Shown here in pieces: positions 26,343 to 34,273 of a stretch of 64,000 nucleotides of DNA. A program made the translations under genes and the position numbers. Source of the stretch: an uncultured Lentisphaeria bacterium. Lineage in GTDB: Bacteria; Verrucomicrobiota; Lentisphaeria; JABSQK01; CAJWLW01. The notes below the pieces were generated by a model, which saw only the letters and a program-made list of their open reading frames with translations, had not been told where the DNA came from and searched no databases. Where the stretch lies: the NCBI GenBank assembly GCA_913042885.1, contig CAJWLW010000001.1, positions 1 to 64,000 of the forward strand, given 5' to 3'. Within the stretch, counting starts at the first letter, position 1; each line of letters opens with the position of its first letter.

Positions 26343-28865
26343 ATGGAGGTCGACGTGAACGATGAGAAGAGAACTTGGTTGACAGCTGCAGCACTGATTG
26401 CGCTGGCGTTGGTGGCGCCGGGGACATTGTCTGCGGCCGAAGAAACCACGGACGCCCCCGCCGTTGAGGTTGAGCGCCGGATCGTCTACAGGGAGGGCTT
26501 CGAGGGGGGCGATGGCAAGATGACTGTCTGGGCCGACAAGGGCACCTACAAGGTCAACTTCGCCGGCCCAACGGACGAGCGCGCGGCGACGGGCAAGCGC
26601 TCGTTCAAGATCGACGTGACCTGGCTGGACTGCCCGATAAACTCCTGGTGGACCGGCGTGATGATCCCCTTCTACGGCAATCCCGTTGTGCGGGGGAAAG
26701 TCTACGTCGAGAGCGGCCGCGCCTGGTTCGGCCATTCCTATGCCATCCCGGAGGCCGGGATCACAGGCGGCAGGGAGTTCGGTGTGGAAACGCCCCTGCC
26801 TGACGGCTGGACCGCATGGCGTTCCAGCGCCCGCGGCACGCCCGGGTCGGCCGCCTATGTGGAGGGCGTCGCGGTCTACCTCCAAACGGACGGGAAAGAG
26901 CGCCGGACCGTGGTTTATGTGGACGACCTGGAGATTGAGGCCGCCCTTCCGGAGGGGTACCGGGCCGGATTGGACGAGCGCATTGCGGAAATCGAGGCCG
27001 CGCGCACCGACGACACACAGACCCGCCTGCAAAATCTCGCCGGCACGCTGCCCGCGAGATTCGCAGAGCTGACGGCGGGAATAGACGCCACGCCGTCGGT
27101 GTTCCCGCCGGCCGCCTCGGCGGAATTGAAGGATTACTGGGAGCGTCTGTGCCGGCACCGTGACGAGACGCGGGCGCAACTGAAAACTCAACTCGCAGAA
27201 TTGCGGGTCAAACTCTCATCCCCCGTCGTGGATTCGGCCCGGCAACTGCTGGCGCAGCTCGAAAGGGCCCACCCCGCCTGTCGGTCTTTGAGTGCGTATG
27301 CGGCGGCCCACCCGGCGCTGCCCTACATCGTCTGGATTGCCGACCCGACCAGTAACCACAAGGTGCTGCCCCGACGGTTCCCCGTACCGGGCATTGCCGG
27401 GACGGAGCTTTCGGTGTCCGCCTGCCCGGGCGAGTACGAGCCGGCGAGTTTTTCCGTCTACGCATTCGAAGAGCTGCGCGACGTAACGGTGCAGTGCAGC
27501 GATGCCAGGTCCGGAGAGTTGACGTTGCCCGCTTCCCACATTGACATCCGCATCGTGAAATGCTGGTGGCAGGACGGTGTGGGGCTGGGCTATGGCGGCG
27601 AGGGGCGGCAACCGACGTTCACTCCGGAGCTCCTGCTCAGAGACCCGGAGTTCGTAAGCGTCGACAACCAGAAACAGAGCAACACGCTGAAGGACCCTGA
27701 GGCGCCCCGCGACGCACGCGAGTTGCAGCCTGTACCCGCAATTCCGGCCGCGACGGCACAGCAGTTCTGGATCACCGTCCACGTGCCCGAAGAGGCCAAG
27801 GCCGGCACCTACCGGGCGACGCTGACCATGCGGCCTCGAAACGCCCCCGAAATGGCAATGCCGCTGACCATTGAGGTGCTGCCCTTCAAGCTGGAGGAGC
27901 CGGCGCTGACCTACTCGATCTATTATTCCGGGCAGTTGGCCGCAAAACTGGAGCACAGCATCGATCAGTACTGGAAGTCGCCGGAGCAGTATCTGGCGGA
28001 ATTGCGCAACCTGAAGGCCCACGGCGTCTCCCATCCGACCATGTGCCAGGACTTCGGGCACCCGGACCTGTTCGACCGTGCGATGGAACTGCGAAAGCAG
28101 GCGGCAGTCGTCGTGGACCCCCTGTACTCGTTGGGCATCGTAACACATGGGCCACCCGCTACCCCGGAAGCGCTGGAAACCCTGACGGCGAAACTCCGCT
28201 CCGCCCTCGCCCAGCTCGACAGGCACGGAATCAAGAACCTGTACATCTACGGCATCGATGAAGCCACCGGCGAGCAGCTCGAGAACGAGCGCACCGCATT
28301 CGAGGCCGTACACGAGACGGGAGCGAAGGTTTTCGTCGCCTGCGGCCGCGACTCGTTCGAGCTTGTCGGCGACCTCCTGGACCTGGCTGTCTACGGTGGG
28401 CCGCCGACGCCGGGTGAGGCAGGCAAATGGCACAGCGTCGGCCACCGCATTTTCAGTTACAACCATCCCCAGGTGGGGCTCGAGCAACCCGAGACCTACC
28501 GCCGCAATTTCGGCCTCGTGCTGTGGAAATCGGGCTACGATGGAACCATGAACTACGCTTATCAGCACGCCTCCGGCGACATTTATGTGGACGACGACGG
28601 CCCGTCCTTCCGGGATCACGTCTTCGCGTATCCAACCGTGGACGGTGTGATCGACACCATCCAGTGGGAAGGCTTTCGCGAGGGAGTGGATGACGTGCGC
28701 TACCTGACCACACTCCTGAAAGAGATCGAGCGCGACAAAGCCGCCGATGACAAAGCCGCACTGGCAAAAGAAGCAGAGGCATGGGTGGCGACAATGGATC
28801 CCGGTGGCGACCTGCAAGCGCTGCGAGCAAAAATGATCGAGTGGATTCTAAGGCTGCGCAATTGA
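26343..28865 (+). CDS. Exported DUF4091 glycosidase-like protein, copy 1
   Basis: 840 residues with an N-terminal export signal (about residues 12-32, TAAALIALALVAPGTLSAA). Domains: an N-terminal beta domain to about residue 200, a coiled-coil-like Ala/Glu/Arg segment 210-310, a beta domain containing GEYEPASFSVYAFEELRDV, and the C-terminal barrel with the DUF4091 signature REGVDDVRYLTTL. DUF4091 domains are found in predicted glycoside hydrolases; no reaction is proven here. It is divergent from the SDR gene with a 234-base spacer. It is a close relative of the gene at 38637-41108 over its whole length, so the two arose by duplication. Confidence 0.82.
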   Translation: MEVDVNDEKRTWLTAAALIALALVAPGTLSAAEETTDAPAVEVERRIVYREGFEGGDGKMTVWADKGTYKVNFAGPTDERAATGKRSFKIDVTWLDCPINSWWTGVMIPFYGNPVVRGKVYVESGRAWFGHSYAIPEAGITGGREFGVETPLPDGWTAWRSSARGTPGSAAYVEGVAVYLQTDGKERRTVVYVDDLEIEAALPEGYRAGLDERIAEIEAARTDDTQTRLQNLAGTLPARFAELTAGIDATPSVFPPAASAELKDYWERLCRHRDETRAQLKTQLAELRVKLSSPVVDSARQLLAQLERAHPACRSLSAYAAAHPALPYIVWIADPTSNHKVLPRRFPVPGIAGTELSVSACPGEYEPASFSVYAFEELRDVTVQCSDARSGELTLPASHIDIRIVKCWWQDGVGLGYGGEGRQPTFTPELLLRDPEFVSVDNQKQSNTLKDPEAPRDARELQPVPAIPAATAQQFWITVHVPEEAKAGTYRATLTMRPRNAPEMAMPLTIEVLPFKLEEPALTYSIYYSGQLAAKLEHSIDQYWKSPEQYLAELRNLKAHGVSHPTMCQDFGHPDLFDRAMELRKQAAVVVDPLYSLGIVTHGPPATPEALETLTAKLRSALAQLDRHGIKNLYIYGIDEATGEQLENERTAFEAVHETGAKVFVACGRDSFELVGDLLDLAVYGGPPTPGEAGKWHSVGHRIFSYNHPQVGLEQPETYRRNFGLVLWKSGYDGTMNYAYQHASGDIYVDDDGPSFRDHVFAYPTVDGVIDTIQWEGFREGVDDVRYLTTLLKEIERDKAADDKAALAKEAEAWVATMDPGGDLQALRAKMIEWILRLRN

Positions 28866-28876
28866 CGGCGGACTGA

Positions 28877-28934
28877 AGGCGTACCTCCTGGAAGAGGGGC
28901 GTCGGTCCGCAACACGCTGAGCGTCCCCGCAAGG
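28877..28934 (+). pseudogene. Fragment resembling the 3' end of the tyrosine-phosphatase gene
   Basis: This short stretch downstream of the DUF4091 gene matches the last codons of the phosphatase gene (29764-29823) closely by eye, starting with GGCGTACCTCCTGGAAG. A small frameshift makes it read AYLLEEGRRS instead of AYLLEGGLSP. It is best explained as a remnant of a second copy of that gene. Confidence 0.6.
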
Positions 28935-28966
28935 CGACTGCGAAAGCCAAAAGCCCAGCCTGTCCC

Positions 28967-28995
28967 TTGACTCAGCAACCCCCGGACGCTATCCT
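28967..28995 (+). promoter_or_regulatory. Candidate sigma70-type promoter of the phosphatase gene
   Basis: TTGACT, a 17-base spacer and TATCCT lie about 80 bases before the start codon. The first box matches at five of six and the second at four of six positions. Confidence 0.45.
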
Positions 28996-29073
28996 CCCTG
29001 CCGCAGCCGGAACGGAAAGCAAATCCCTTTCAGTCAACTGATCAAGCGACAATTTCCACAGGGCCACGGGCCT

Positions 29074-29835
29074 ATGCATGACGAACGACAGCTCAAACGC
29101 CATCTGCCGCTGGAGGGCACCTACAACGTCCGCGATGTCGGCGGCTACCTTACCGCCGATGGCCGGCGAACGCGCTGGCGAAGGCTTCTGCGAGCCGACA
29201 GCCTCCACCGCCTCGCTCCCGCGTCTCAGGCGGCGCTCGTCGATTACGGCGTGCGCACGGTGGTCGATCTCAGATTCGTCAATGAACTCGCGTGCGAGCC
29301 CAATGTGTTCGCAAGTTCGACCGAGGTAGCATATCACCACATGGACGTGATTGGCGACGCCTTGCAGGCCGAGCTGGACGGACTGCCGCCAGCCACGGGG
29401 AACCTCGAGCGCATCCTGCGGATCTACACCATGCTGATCGACCACCGGCAACGCCGGCTGTGCGAGATACTGTCGATGCTGGCAACACCGGGGGCTTTGC
29501 CGGCGCTGATCCATTGCCACGGCGGCAAGGACCGAACGGGGGTTGTTGCCGCCCTGGCCCTGGGACTCGTGGGGGTGCCCGCCGAGACCATCGCCGAGGA
29601 CTACGCCCTCAGTGCCCGCTTTCTCCTGAGACGCTCGCTGGACGGGCAGGCGCCGGGCTTCGAGGCACACCATACCTCGGAGCAGGACTACCAGCGGGAG
29701 TGCTGCCCGCCGGATGTCATGCTCGGAACATTACGCCATCTGGACGAGTGCTACGGCGGCCCACAGGCGTACCTCCTGGAAGGGGGTCTCAGTCCGGAAC
29801 ACGTCGAGCGTCTCCGCAACGCGCTCGTAGAATAG
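29074..29835 (+). CDS. Tyrosine-protein phosphatase (Y_phosphatase3-like)
   Basis: 253 residues. The family start GTYNVRDVGGY and RRLLRADSLHRL are near the N-terminus. The catalytic P-loop is HCHGGKDRTG, with the nucleophile Cys and the binding Arg. These enzymes hydrolyse phosphotyrosine or phosphoinositide/sugar phosphates; the exact substrate is unknown. No export signal. It sits between the first DUF4091 gene and the amidohydrolase gene, with a candidate promoter of its own. A fragment of its 3' end is repeated upstream. Confidence 0.87.
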   Translation: MHDERQLKRHLPLEGTYNVRDVGGYLTADGRRTRWRRLLRADSLHRLAPASQAALVDYGVRTVVDLRFVNELACEPNVFASSTEVAYHHMDVIGDALQAELDGLPPATGNLERILRIYTMLIDHRQRRLCEILSMLATPGALPALIHCHGGKDRTGVVAALALGLVGVPAETIAEDYALSARFLLRRSLDGQAPGFEAHHTSEQDYQRECCPPDVMLGTLRHLDECYGGPQAYLLEGGLSPEHVERLRNALVE

Positions 29836-29893
29836 AATGAACGAGCACCTGGAACAAACCATGATGATCCAACCTTTGAGAAAGGAGCTTGTG

Positions 29894-30016
29894 ATGGGCA
29901 GGTTGGCGCGACAATCCACGACCCGTTGGATTCATGTTGCCGATCTGCAATTCGGCCAGCTGCCGGGCACCCGGCATTCCGTGTCCCGGAACATATCGGT
30001 GGTACGCGAAAGATGA
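29894..30016 (+). CDS. Small 40-residue frame coupled to the amidohydrolase gene
   Basis: An ATG at 29894 follows AAAGGAG by a good distance, and the TGA stop overlaps the amidohydrolase ATG (ATGA). The product is basic (MGRLARQSTTRWIHVADLQ at its start) and has no known motif. It may be a leader peptide or simply the coupling frame that sets translation of the next gene, whose own start lacks a ribosome site. Confidence 0.35.
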   Translation: MGRLARQSTTRWIHVADLQFGQLPGTRHSVSRNISVVRER

Positions 30017-31182
30017 GCACAGACAAAAAATTGGAGTTCTTCGGTGCCGGCTGGCGGCCCGTGGAAAACCCCGGAGAAGCACGTCGTAGCCCGATTATCG
30101 ACGCCCACTCCCATATCTTCCCGCGGTTCGCCACAGGCTCCGACCCGGAAAGCACCGCACTGACGCTGAAGCTATGGCAGTACCACGTGCGGGACTTCAC
30201 GGACTTTTGGAGAAAGGCCGACGGCAAGCGTGTGAAAGAGCGGCTACTGGACTATCCCTCGGACGACATTCACGAAATGCCGCAGGTGAACTTCCGGATG
30301 GCTGCGTACGGCAAGGCCGAGTTTACCGTGGACGGCGTCGACTATTATATGGCGATGTACCCGCCGAACCTCGAGAATCTGGAGGCAACACCGGAGCGGA
30401 TGATCGCGGAGATGGACATGGCCGGTGTGGACATGGGCGTGTTGCAGAGCGATCATGTCTATGGCTCGTGCATCAACGACTACTACGCCAAGGCGATGGA
30501 GCGCGACCCGAATCGCTTCCTCGCACTGGCGCAGATTCGCGAACCTGAAGCGGATCAACCCGCCCAACTCGAACGCCTGGAGCGCGCCGTCCGGGAGCAG
30601 GGGTGCAAGGGGCTCTACTTCAGTGTCGAGCTGTTCGCCCTCGACGGCTTCACCGATCACCTTGACGACACCAAGTTCGAGCCCCTCTGGGAAGTGGTGC
30701 GCGACCTCGAAATTTCCGTCTGGTGGTACTTGGATGCCCGCCGACGCGACCGGGTGGCAAGTTTCATGCAGTACATCGCCGAGGTCGATCGCTGGGCCGA
30801 GGCACACGCGGATGTCCCGACGGTGCTGACCCACGGCCTGGTGCCGTCCACCATCATCCACGAAATCGGCGTGCCTCACGAGGTGATGTCGCTCCTGAAG
30901 CGACCGAACGTGCACGCCGAGGTGTTGATGCCGGCCAAGTGGCCGGAGTACCCCTTCGCCGAGGGACAGGAGATGCTGCGGCAATGGCGAGACGAAGTCG
31001 GCGTTGAAAAGCTGATGTGGGGATCGGACATGCCATACTGCGGTGGCAGTTGGTGTACCTATCGGCAGGCCGTCGATTACATCCGCCTCCACTGCGACTT
31101 CCTGTCGCAGCAGGAAAAAGATCTGATCCTGGGCGGCAACGTCGCCGAGTTGCTGGGCGTGAAACAACACGATTCAACGTAG
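30013..31182 (+). CDS. Amidohydrolase family protein (ACMSD-like)
   Basis: 389 residues from the ATG at 30013; a longer frame from 29926 adds residues unlike the family. Metal-binding motifs: HSHIF near residue 32, the later HGLV in VLTHGLVPS, and Asp in MWGSDMPYCGG, as in the amidohydrolase-2 group that hydrolyses or decarboxylates small ring or acid substrates. The C-terminal GGNVAELLGV is the usual ending (a GNA-x-L turn). Probably cytoplasmic. It may be translated by coupling to a 40-codon frame overlapping its start. Possible role in aromatic or lactone breakdown; not determinable here. Confidence 0.82.
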   Translation: MSTDKKLEFFGAGWRPVENPGEARRSPIIDAHSHIFPRFATGSDPESTALTLKLWQYHVRDFTDFWRKADGKRVKERLLDYPSDDIHEMPQVNFRMAAYGKAEFTVDGVDYYMAMYPPNLENLEATPERMIAEMDMAGVDMGVLQSDHVYGSCINDYYAKAMERDPNRFLALAQIREPEADQPAQLERLERAVREQGCKGLYFSVELFALDGFTDHLDDTKFEPLWEVVRDLEISVWWYLDARRRDRVASFMQYIAEVDRWAEAHADVPTVLTHGLVPSTIIHEIGVPHEVMSLLKRPNVHAEVLMPAKWPEYPFAEGQEMLRQWRDEVGVEKLMWGSDMPYCGGSWCTYRQAVDYIRLHCDFLSQQEKDLILGGNVAELLGVKQHDST

Positions 31183-31322
31183 GCCGGAACTCACGCCGCC
31201 ACCGGGCGCAGACAGCCGTATCTTTCCTCGAAGCGGTCTCCGTAGACGGAACGGTCGCGGTTCTTGCCAAGTCGCCGGCCAAGCTTATCCAACACGGTTC
31301 CCATTTCTCCAGCCAGATAACG

Positions 31323-31376
31323 CCCCCCCTTTTTGAGAAGTGCGTCCTGCCTTACTAAAGGGGGGGGGATCTTTTT
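31323..31376 (+). terminator. Hairpin with C7/G9 runs followed by T5
   Basis: CCCCCCCTTT pairs with AAAGGGGGGG around a 24-base loop, followed by ATC and five T. It would end the amidohydrolase transcript. The G run of nine at 31360-31368 is also a homopolymer that could slip. Confidence 0.45.
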
Positions 31377-31383
31377 GAAGAAA

Positions 31384-31412
31384 AGGCTTGCAATTGGTCG
31401 GCGAATTTCCGA
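31384..31412 (+). promoter_or_regulatory. Candidate promoter of the collagen-like gene
   Basis: TTGCAA, a 17-base spacer and GATAAC. Each box matches the consensus at four of six positions. It has the same first box as the formate-gene candidate promoter. Confidence 0.3.
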
Positions 31413-31541
31413 TAACCTTTTAGTATCGAACGATCAATATTGCGGCGAGGAGCCGCGATCGTGTTCCCGCTCAGCGGGACACCCCGGCCATCCGGGGCGG
31501 CGAAAATCGAAAATGACGAAAGACTTGGAGGGAAGAAAACA

Positions 31542-32546
31542 ATGAAACACTTAATCGGATTAACTGTGACCGTGATGCTGTTCCTGTCGTCAGCGGCCTT
31601 TGGTGCGAATGGCGATGTGCTCGGCGATTTGGCTGACAACGCACAAAACCCGGGTTTGACGTATTCGTACAATACTTCGAAGCCTACGTGGGTCAACGAG
31701 ACCACCATGGGTGTCCCAATTGGTACTGGTACCGGGGCGTATACCTGGGAGTACCTGGGACAGAACTACTGGTGGTACAAGTGCACGAATAATCCTGCCC
31801 GCAATCCCGACACGAGCTGCGGCGAAGGCCGATACAGTGTCCACTTTCCGGCGCCGGTAAAAATAGACACGATCGCGGCGGAGATTCAGGGCTGGGGCGG
31901 CGGCAACGCCGGGTTCCGGCCTCAGAATATGGACGCCTTCGTCGAGATAGCGGACAGTGGTTCCTGGGTGCAGGTGGGAACTGACGACTGGTCCGCGGAA
32001 ATCCCGGGCGAGTATGGGGTAATAACTCGGACAATCGAGTTTGACGCGACAGACAATGTTACCGCAGCCAGCGTGATAATTTACGGTAGCCCGAAGGAGA
32101 GAGAGGCCGATTGGCACGCAACGACGATAGGCCTGATCGATCTGATTGTCTTGGCTGCACCCGACACGGGCGGCGCGCAGGGGCCGCAGGGCAAGGCTGG
32201 CGCCGACGGCGCGACCGGCGCCGACGGCGCGGCTGGTGCGGCTGGTGCGGCTGGCGCGCAGGGGCCGCAGGGCAAGGCTGGCGCCGATGGTGCGGCTGGC
32301 GCCGATGGTGCGGCTGGTGCGGCTGGTGCGGATGCACCGTGTGTATCTTGTGAGGATGTCGCCAGCGCAGCAGTCGACCTGGCTTGCGTAATTCTCGGTG
32401 CGAGCGCGGCGACCAGTGTTGCGGAGCTGCGGGCGGATGCTGATGTCATTGTCGATTCGCTGATGATCAGCGCCAACCTCTGTGAGGGGGAATGCGATCT
32501 CGGTGTTCAAATCGATGCCGCCATCGCGGCCAAGCTGGCTGAATAA
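31542..32546 (+). CDS. Exported protein with a collagen-like Gly-X-Y segment
   Basis: 334 residues from the ATG at 31542, which follows TTGGAGGG. Residues 1-21 are an export signal. Residues 22-205 are a beta-rich domain with many Trp and Tyr (GTGTGAYTWEYLGQNYWW). Residues 211-264 are 18 Gly-X-Y triplets made of two nearly identical 27-residue units (GAQGPQGKAGADGA...). The C-terminal domain has four Cys, paired as CVSC and CEGEC, and is rich in Ala and Asp. Collagen-like bacterial proteins can form trimeric stalks; this one probably projects into the periplasm or outside. It is a single-gene unit with its own strong terminator. Confidence 0.82.
   Translation: MKHLIGLTVTVMLFLSSAAFGANGDVLGDLADNAQNPGLTYSYNTSKPTWVNETTMGVPIGTGTGAYTWEYLGQNYWWYKCTNNPARNPDTSCGEGRYSVHFPAPVKIDTIAAEIQGWGGGNAGFRPQNMDAFVEIADSGSWVQVGTDDWSAEIPGEYGVITRTIEFDATDNVTAASVIIYGSPKEREADWHATTIGLIDLIVLAAPDTGGAQGPQGKAGADGATGADGAAGAAGAAGAQGPQGKAGADGAAGADGAAGAAGADAPCVSCEDVASAAVDLACVILGASAATSVAELRADADVIVDSLMISANLCEGECDLGVQIDAAIAAKLAE
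32172..32333 (+). repeat. Two tandem 81-bp units coding for the collagen-like segment
   Basis: Two copies, 32172-32252 and 32253-32333, differ at only a few bases. Each codes for nine Gly-X-Y triplets. This looks like a recent in-frame duplication. Confidence 0.75.
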
Positions 32547-33015
32547 TCCATAAGCAGGACCGCAAGGTTTTTACACGGAAAGCCCGGGAATAACTTCATT
32601 CCCGGGCTTTTTTTGTGCGCCAGGCACGACGCTGTCAGCGACCGACAAACCCGTCAAGGAAAAACGGACGTGTACAGCTACAGCGTCTGGCCCGGCGTGG
32701 GGAAAGCAACTTGACGGAACGAAAGGCGGCGAGCATCATATACGTGACCGCTGAAACGGCAACGGGTAAAGCCGGGGAGCGGCACCCGCCAGCGACAGCC
32801 GGCGGGGACGCGCTGTCGCCACTGAGTTTGCCGGGAGAAATTCGGCAGCACCTATACTCTCCCTGACTTTGCTCAGGGCTTGAAGCCGCCCAATGATTCG
32901 GCGCAGCCTTTCAGGCCCGGCGGATGCCGGGTCGTGAGCCGCGGCACACGTGGCGGCAGAGCGACTTCACCGATGGATGGCACGAAGCAGGGATCCGCAG
33001 TGATTCCCCGTTCCT
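32547..33015. other. Gap between the collagen-like gene and the second prepilin gene
   Basis: Apart from the terminator at 32580-32615 I see no gene or other structure. Confidence 0.4.
32580..32615 (+). terminator. Strong rho-independent terminator
   Basis: AAGCCCGGGAAT pairs with ATTCCCGGGCTT across a six-base loop, followed by a T tract. It ends the collagen-like gene. This is the clearest terminator in the window. Confidence 0.9.
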
Positions 33016-33876
33016 TCACTCCAACGAATAAGTCGTGTCGTGCAAGTCGCCGTTAAATGCTTGAAAGTCCGTGGTCCGGACCATCTCCAGCCAGTTCGCA
33101 TCGAAAATCTTGACATGGTTGTCAACAAAAAGAATGTGAGCCGAATCAGAGTGGATGGGAACGAACCCACCATGGTAGTTCTCATGGCTATAAAATGCAT
33201 GGTGAATACCATCCAGCATGCCGGGCGGCTTGCCCAGCTCACCTAACAGGCAGACCTTCTCCGGGGTCACTACCTGCGAGATTTTTGCTGTTGGCAGCAA
33301 AAAACAGTTGTCAGGCGGATCACCAAAATATATCCACAGGCCATGTTCCAGTTCACGATTCATCGGGCCATAGATGTTTGGGCCATAGTGCGACTTCCAT
33401 GCAGCGTTGATCATGGTCTCACCAAAGAAGACCCCGACCCAGTCGCGATAAGCGGTTCTTGATGGACAACGCCAGGTCTCTTCAAGCATATCGATGTAAC
33501 CCGTATAGTGAAGTTTCCAGGACCAGAAGGAACTGTGAAAACGAACATCACCGTTGTTTACCTGGGGGAAGTGAGCATCATTGTCGCTACTGTAATAAAG
33601 TATTTGCATGCCAAGCTGTTTGAGATTGTTCATACAAACCACCTGCTTTCCCTTCGCCTTGGCCTTGCCGAGGGCTGGCAGAAGCATCGACGCGAGGATG
33701 GCGATGATGGCGATCACCACCAGCAATTCAATGAGCGTGAACCTTTGACGGCAGGTAAAGCGGGATCGGGAATGTAAGGGCTGGCTGCCATGAGAGGGAA
33801 GGAAAACGCTGTAAATGGAGGAGCAAAGATGGGCAAGACCGCTCGTGCGTGTCACGATACGCCTCCGTTGGTTCAT
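33016..33876 (-). CDS. Prepilin-type N-terminal methylation protein, second copy
   Basis: 286 residues from the ATG at 33876, chosen over 33936 because the longer form adds residues unlike a leader. A long basic leader of about 46 residues precedes FTLIELLVV. After the helix comes [19 protein letters not shown] and YYSSDND, as in the large Lentisphaerota/Kiritimatiellota pilin-like families. The C-terminal part contains [13 protein letters not shown]. It is probably membrane-anchored, processed by a prepilin peptidase. Related to the protein at 9089-9841 in the N-terminal part, but different in the rest. It faces the collagen-like gene. Confidence 0.85.
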   Translation of the reverse strand: MNQRRRIVTRTSGLAHLCSSIYSVFLPSHGSQPLHSRSRFTCRQRFTLIELLVVIAIIAILASMLLPALGKAKAKGKQVVCMNNLKQLGMQILYYSSDNDAHFPQVNNGDVRFHSSFWSWKLHYTGYIDMLEETWRCPSRTAYRDWVGVFFGETMINAAWKSHYGPNIYGPMNRELEHGLWIYFGDPPDNCFLLPTAKISQVVTPEKVCLLGELGKPPGMLDGIHHAFYSHENYHGGFVPIHSDSAHILFVDNHVKIFDANWLEMVRTTDFQAFNGDLHDTTYSLE

Positions 33877-34273
33877 GGTACCTTCAACGAGGGAACCCCG
33901 TTTCTTCACCCCTGTGGGGTATAGAAAGGTTGGCACTCAGCAAGAACAGAAGAACCCTCGGTGGCTACCATACGGTTGCCCGTTGGTGTGTCAAGTGCGG
34001 GCTACAACGCCCGTTCACGGTCAATTGCTTCCCGACGCAAAGTCGGACCGTCAGCTTGCCCCTTTACGAGCCGAAGGCGCCGGTTCCCAGGGGAGGATGA
34101 GATCCGGAGCATGAATGCGTCACGCCGGATTGCTTGAGGGGCCGCATGCAATGTAACAAACATAGAATAGGTTGCGTGGAATCATAAGAGTGGTGGCGTA
34201 ATGTTAGGGGCGGTGAGGGAAACGGATTCCCAGCAACCGGCTCGTTTCAATAATGGGAAAGGAGAGGCGTAGA
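33877..34273. other. Gap between divergent prepilin and DUF4091 genes
   Basis: About 400 bases with the ribosome site for the plus-strand gene (GGAGAGG at 34261) and presumably two promoters. No gene is seen. Confidence 0.4.

Larger units (their letters stand above)
31183..31541. other. Gap upstream of the collagen-like gene
   Basis: It contains a terminator-like hairpin (31323-31376), a candidate promoter (31384-31412) and an AGGGAAG ribosome site. No gene is seen. Confidence 0.5.

Noticed and set aside
27216..28817. 533-codon minus-strand frame opposite the first DUF4091 gene
   Set aside because: Shadow frame without motif.
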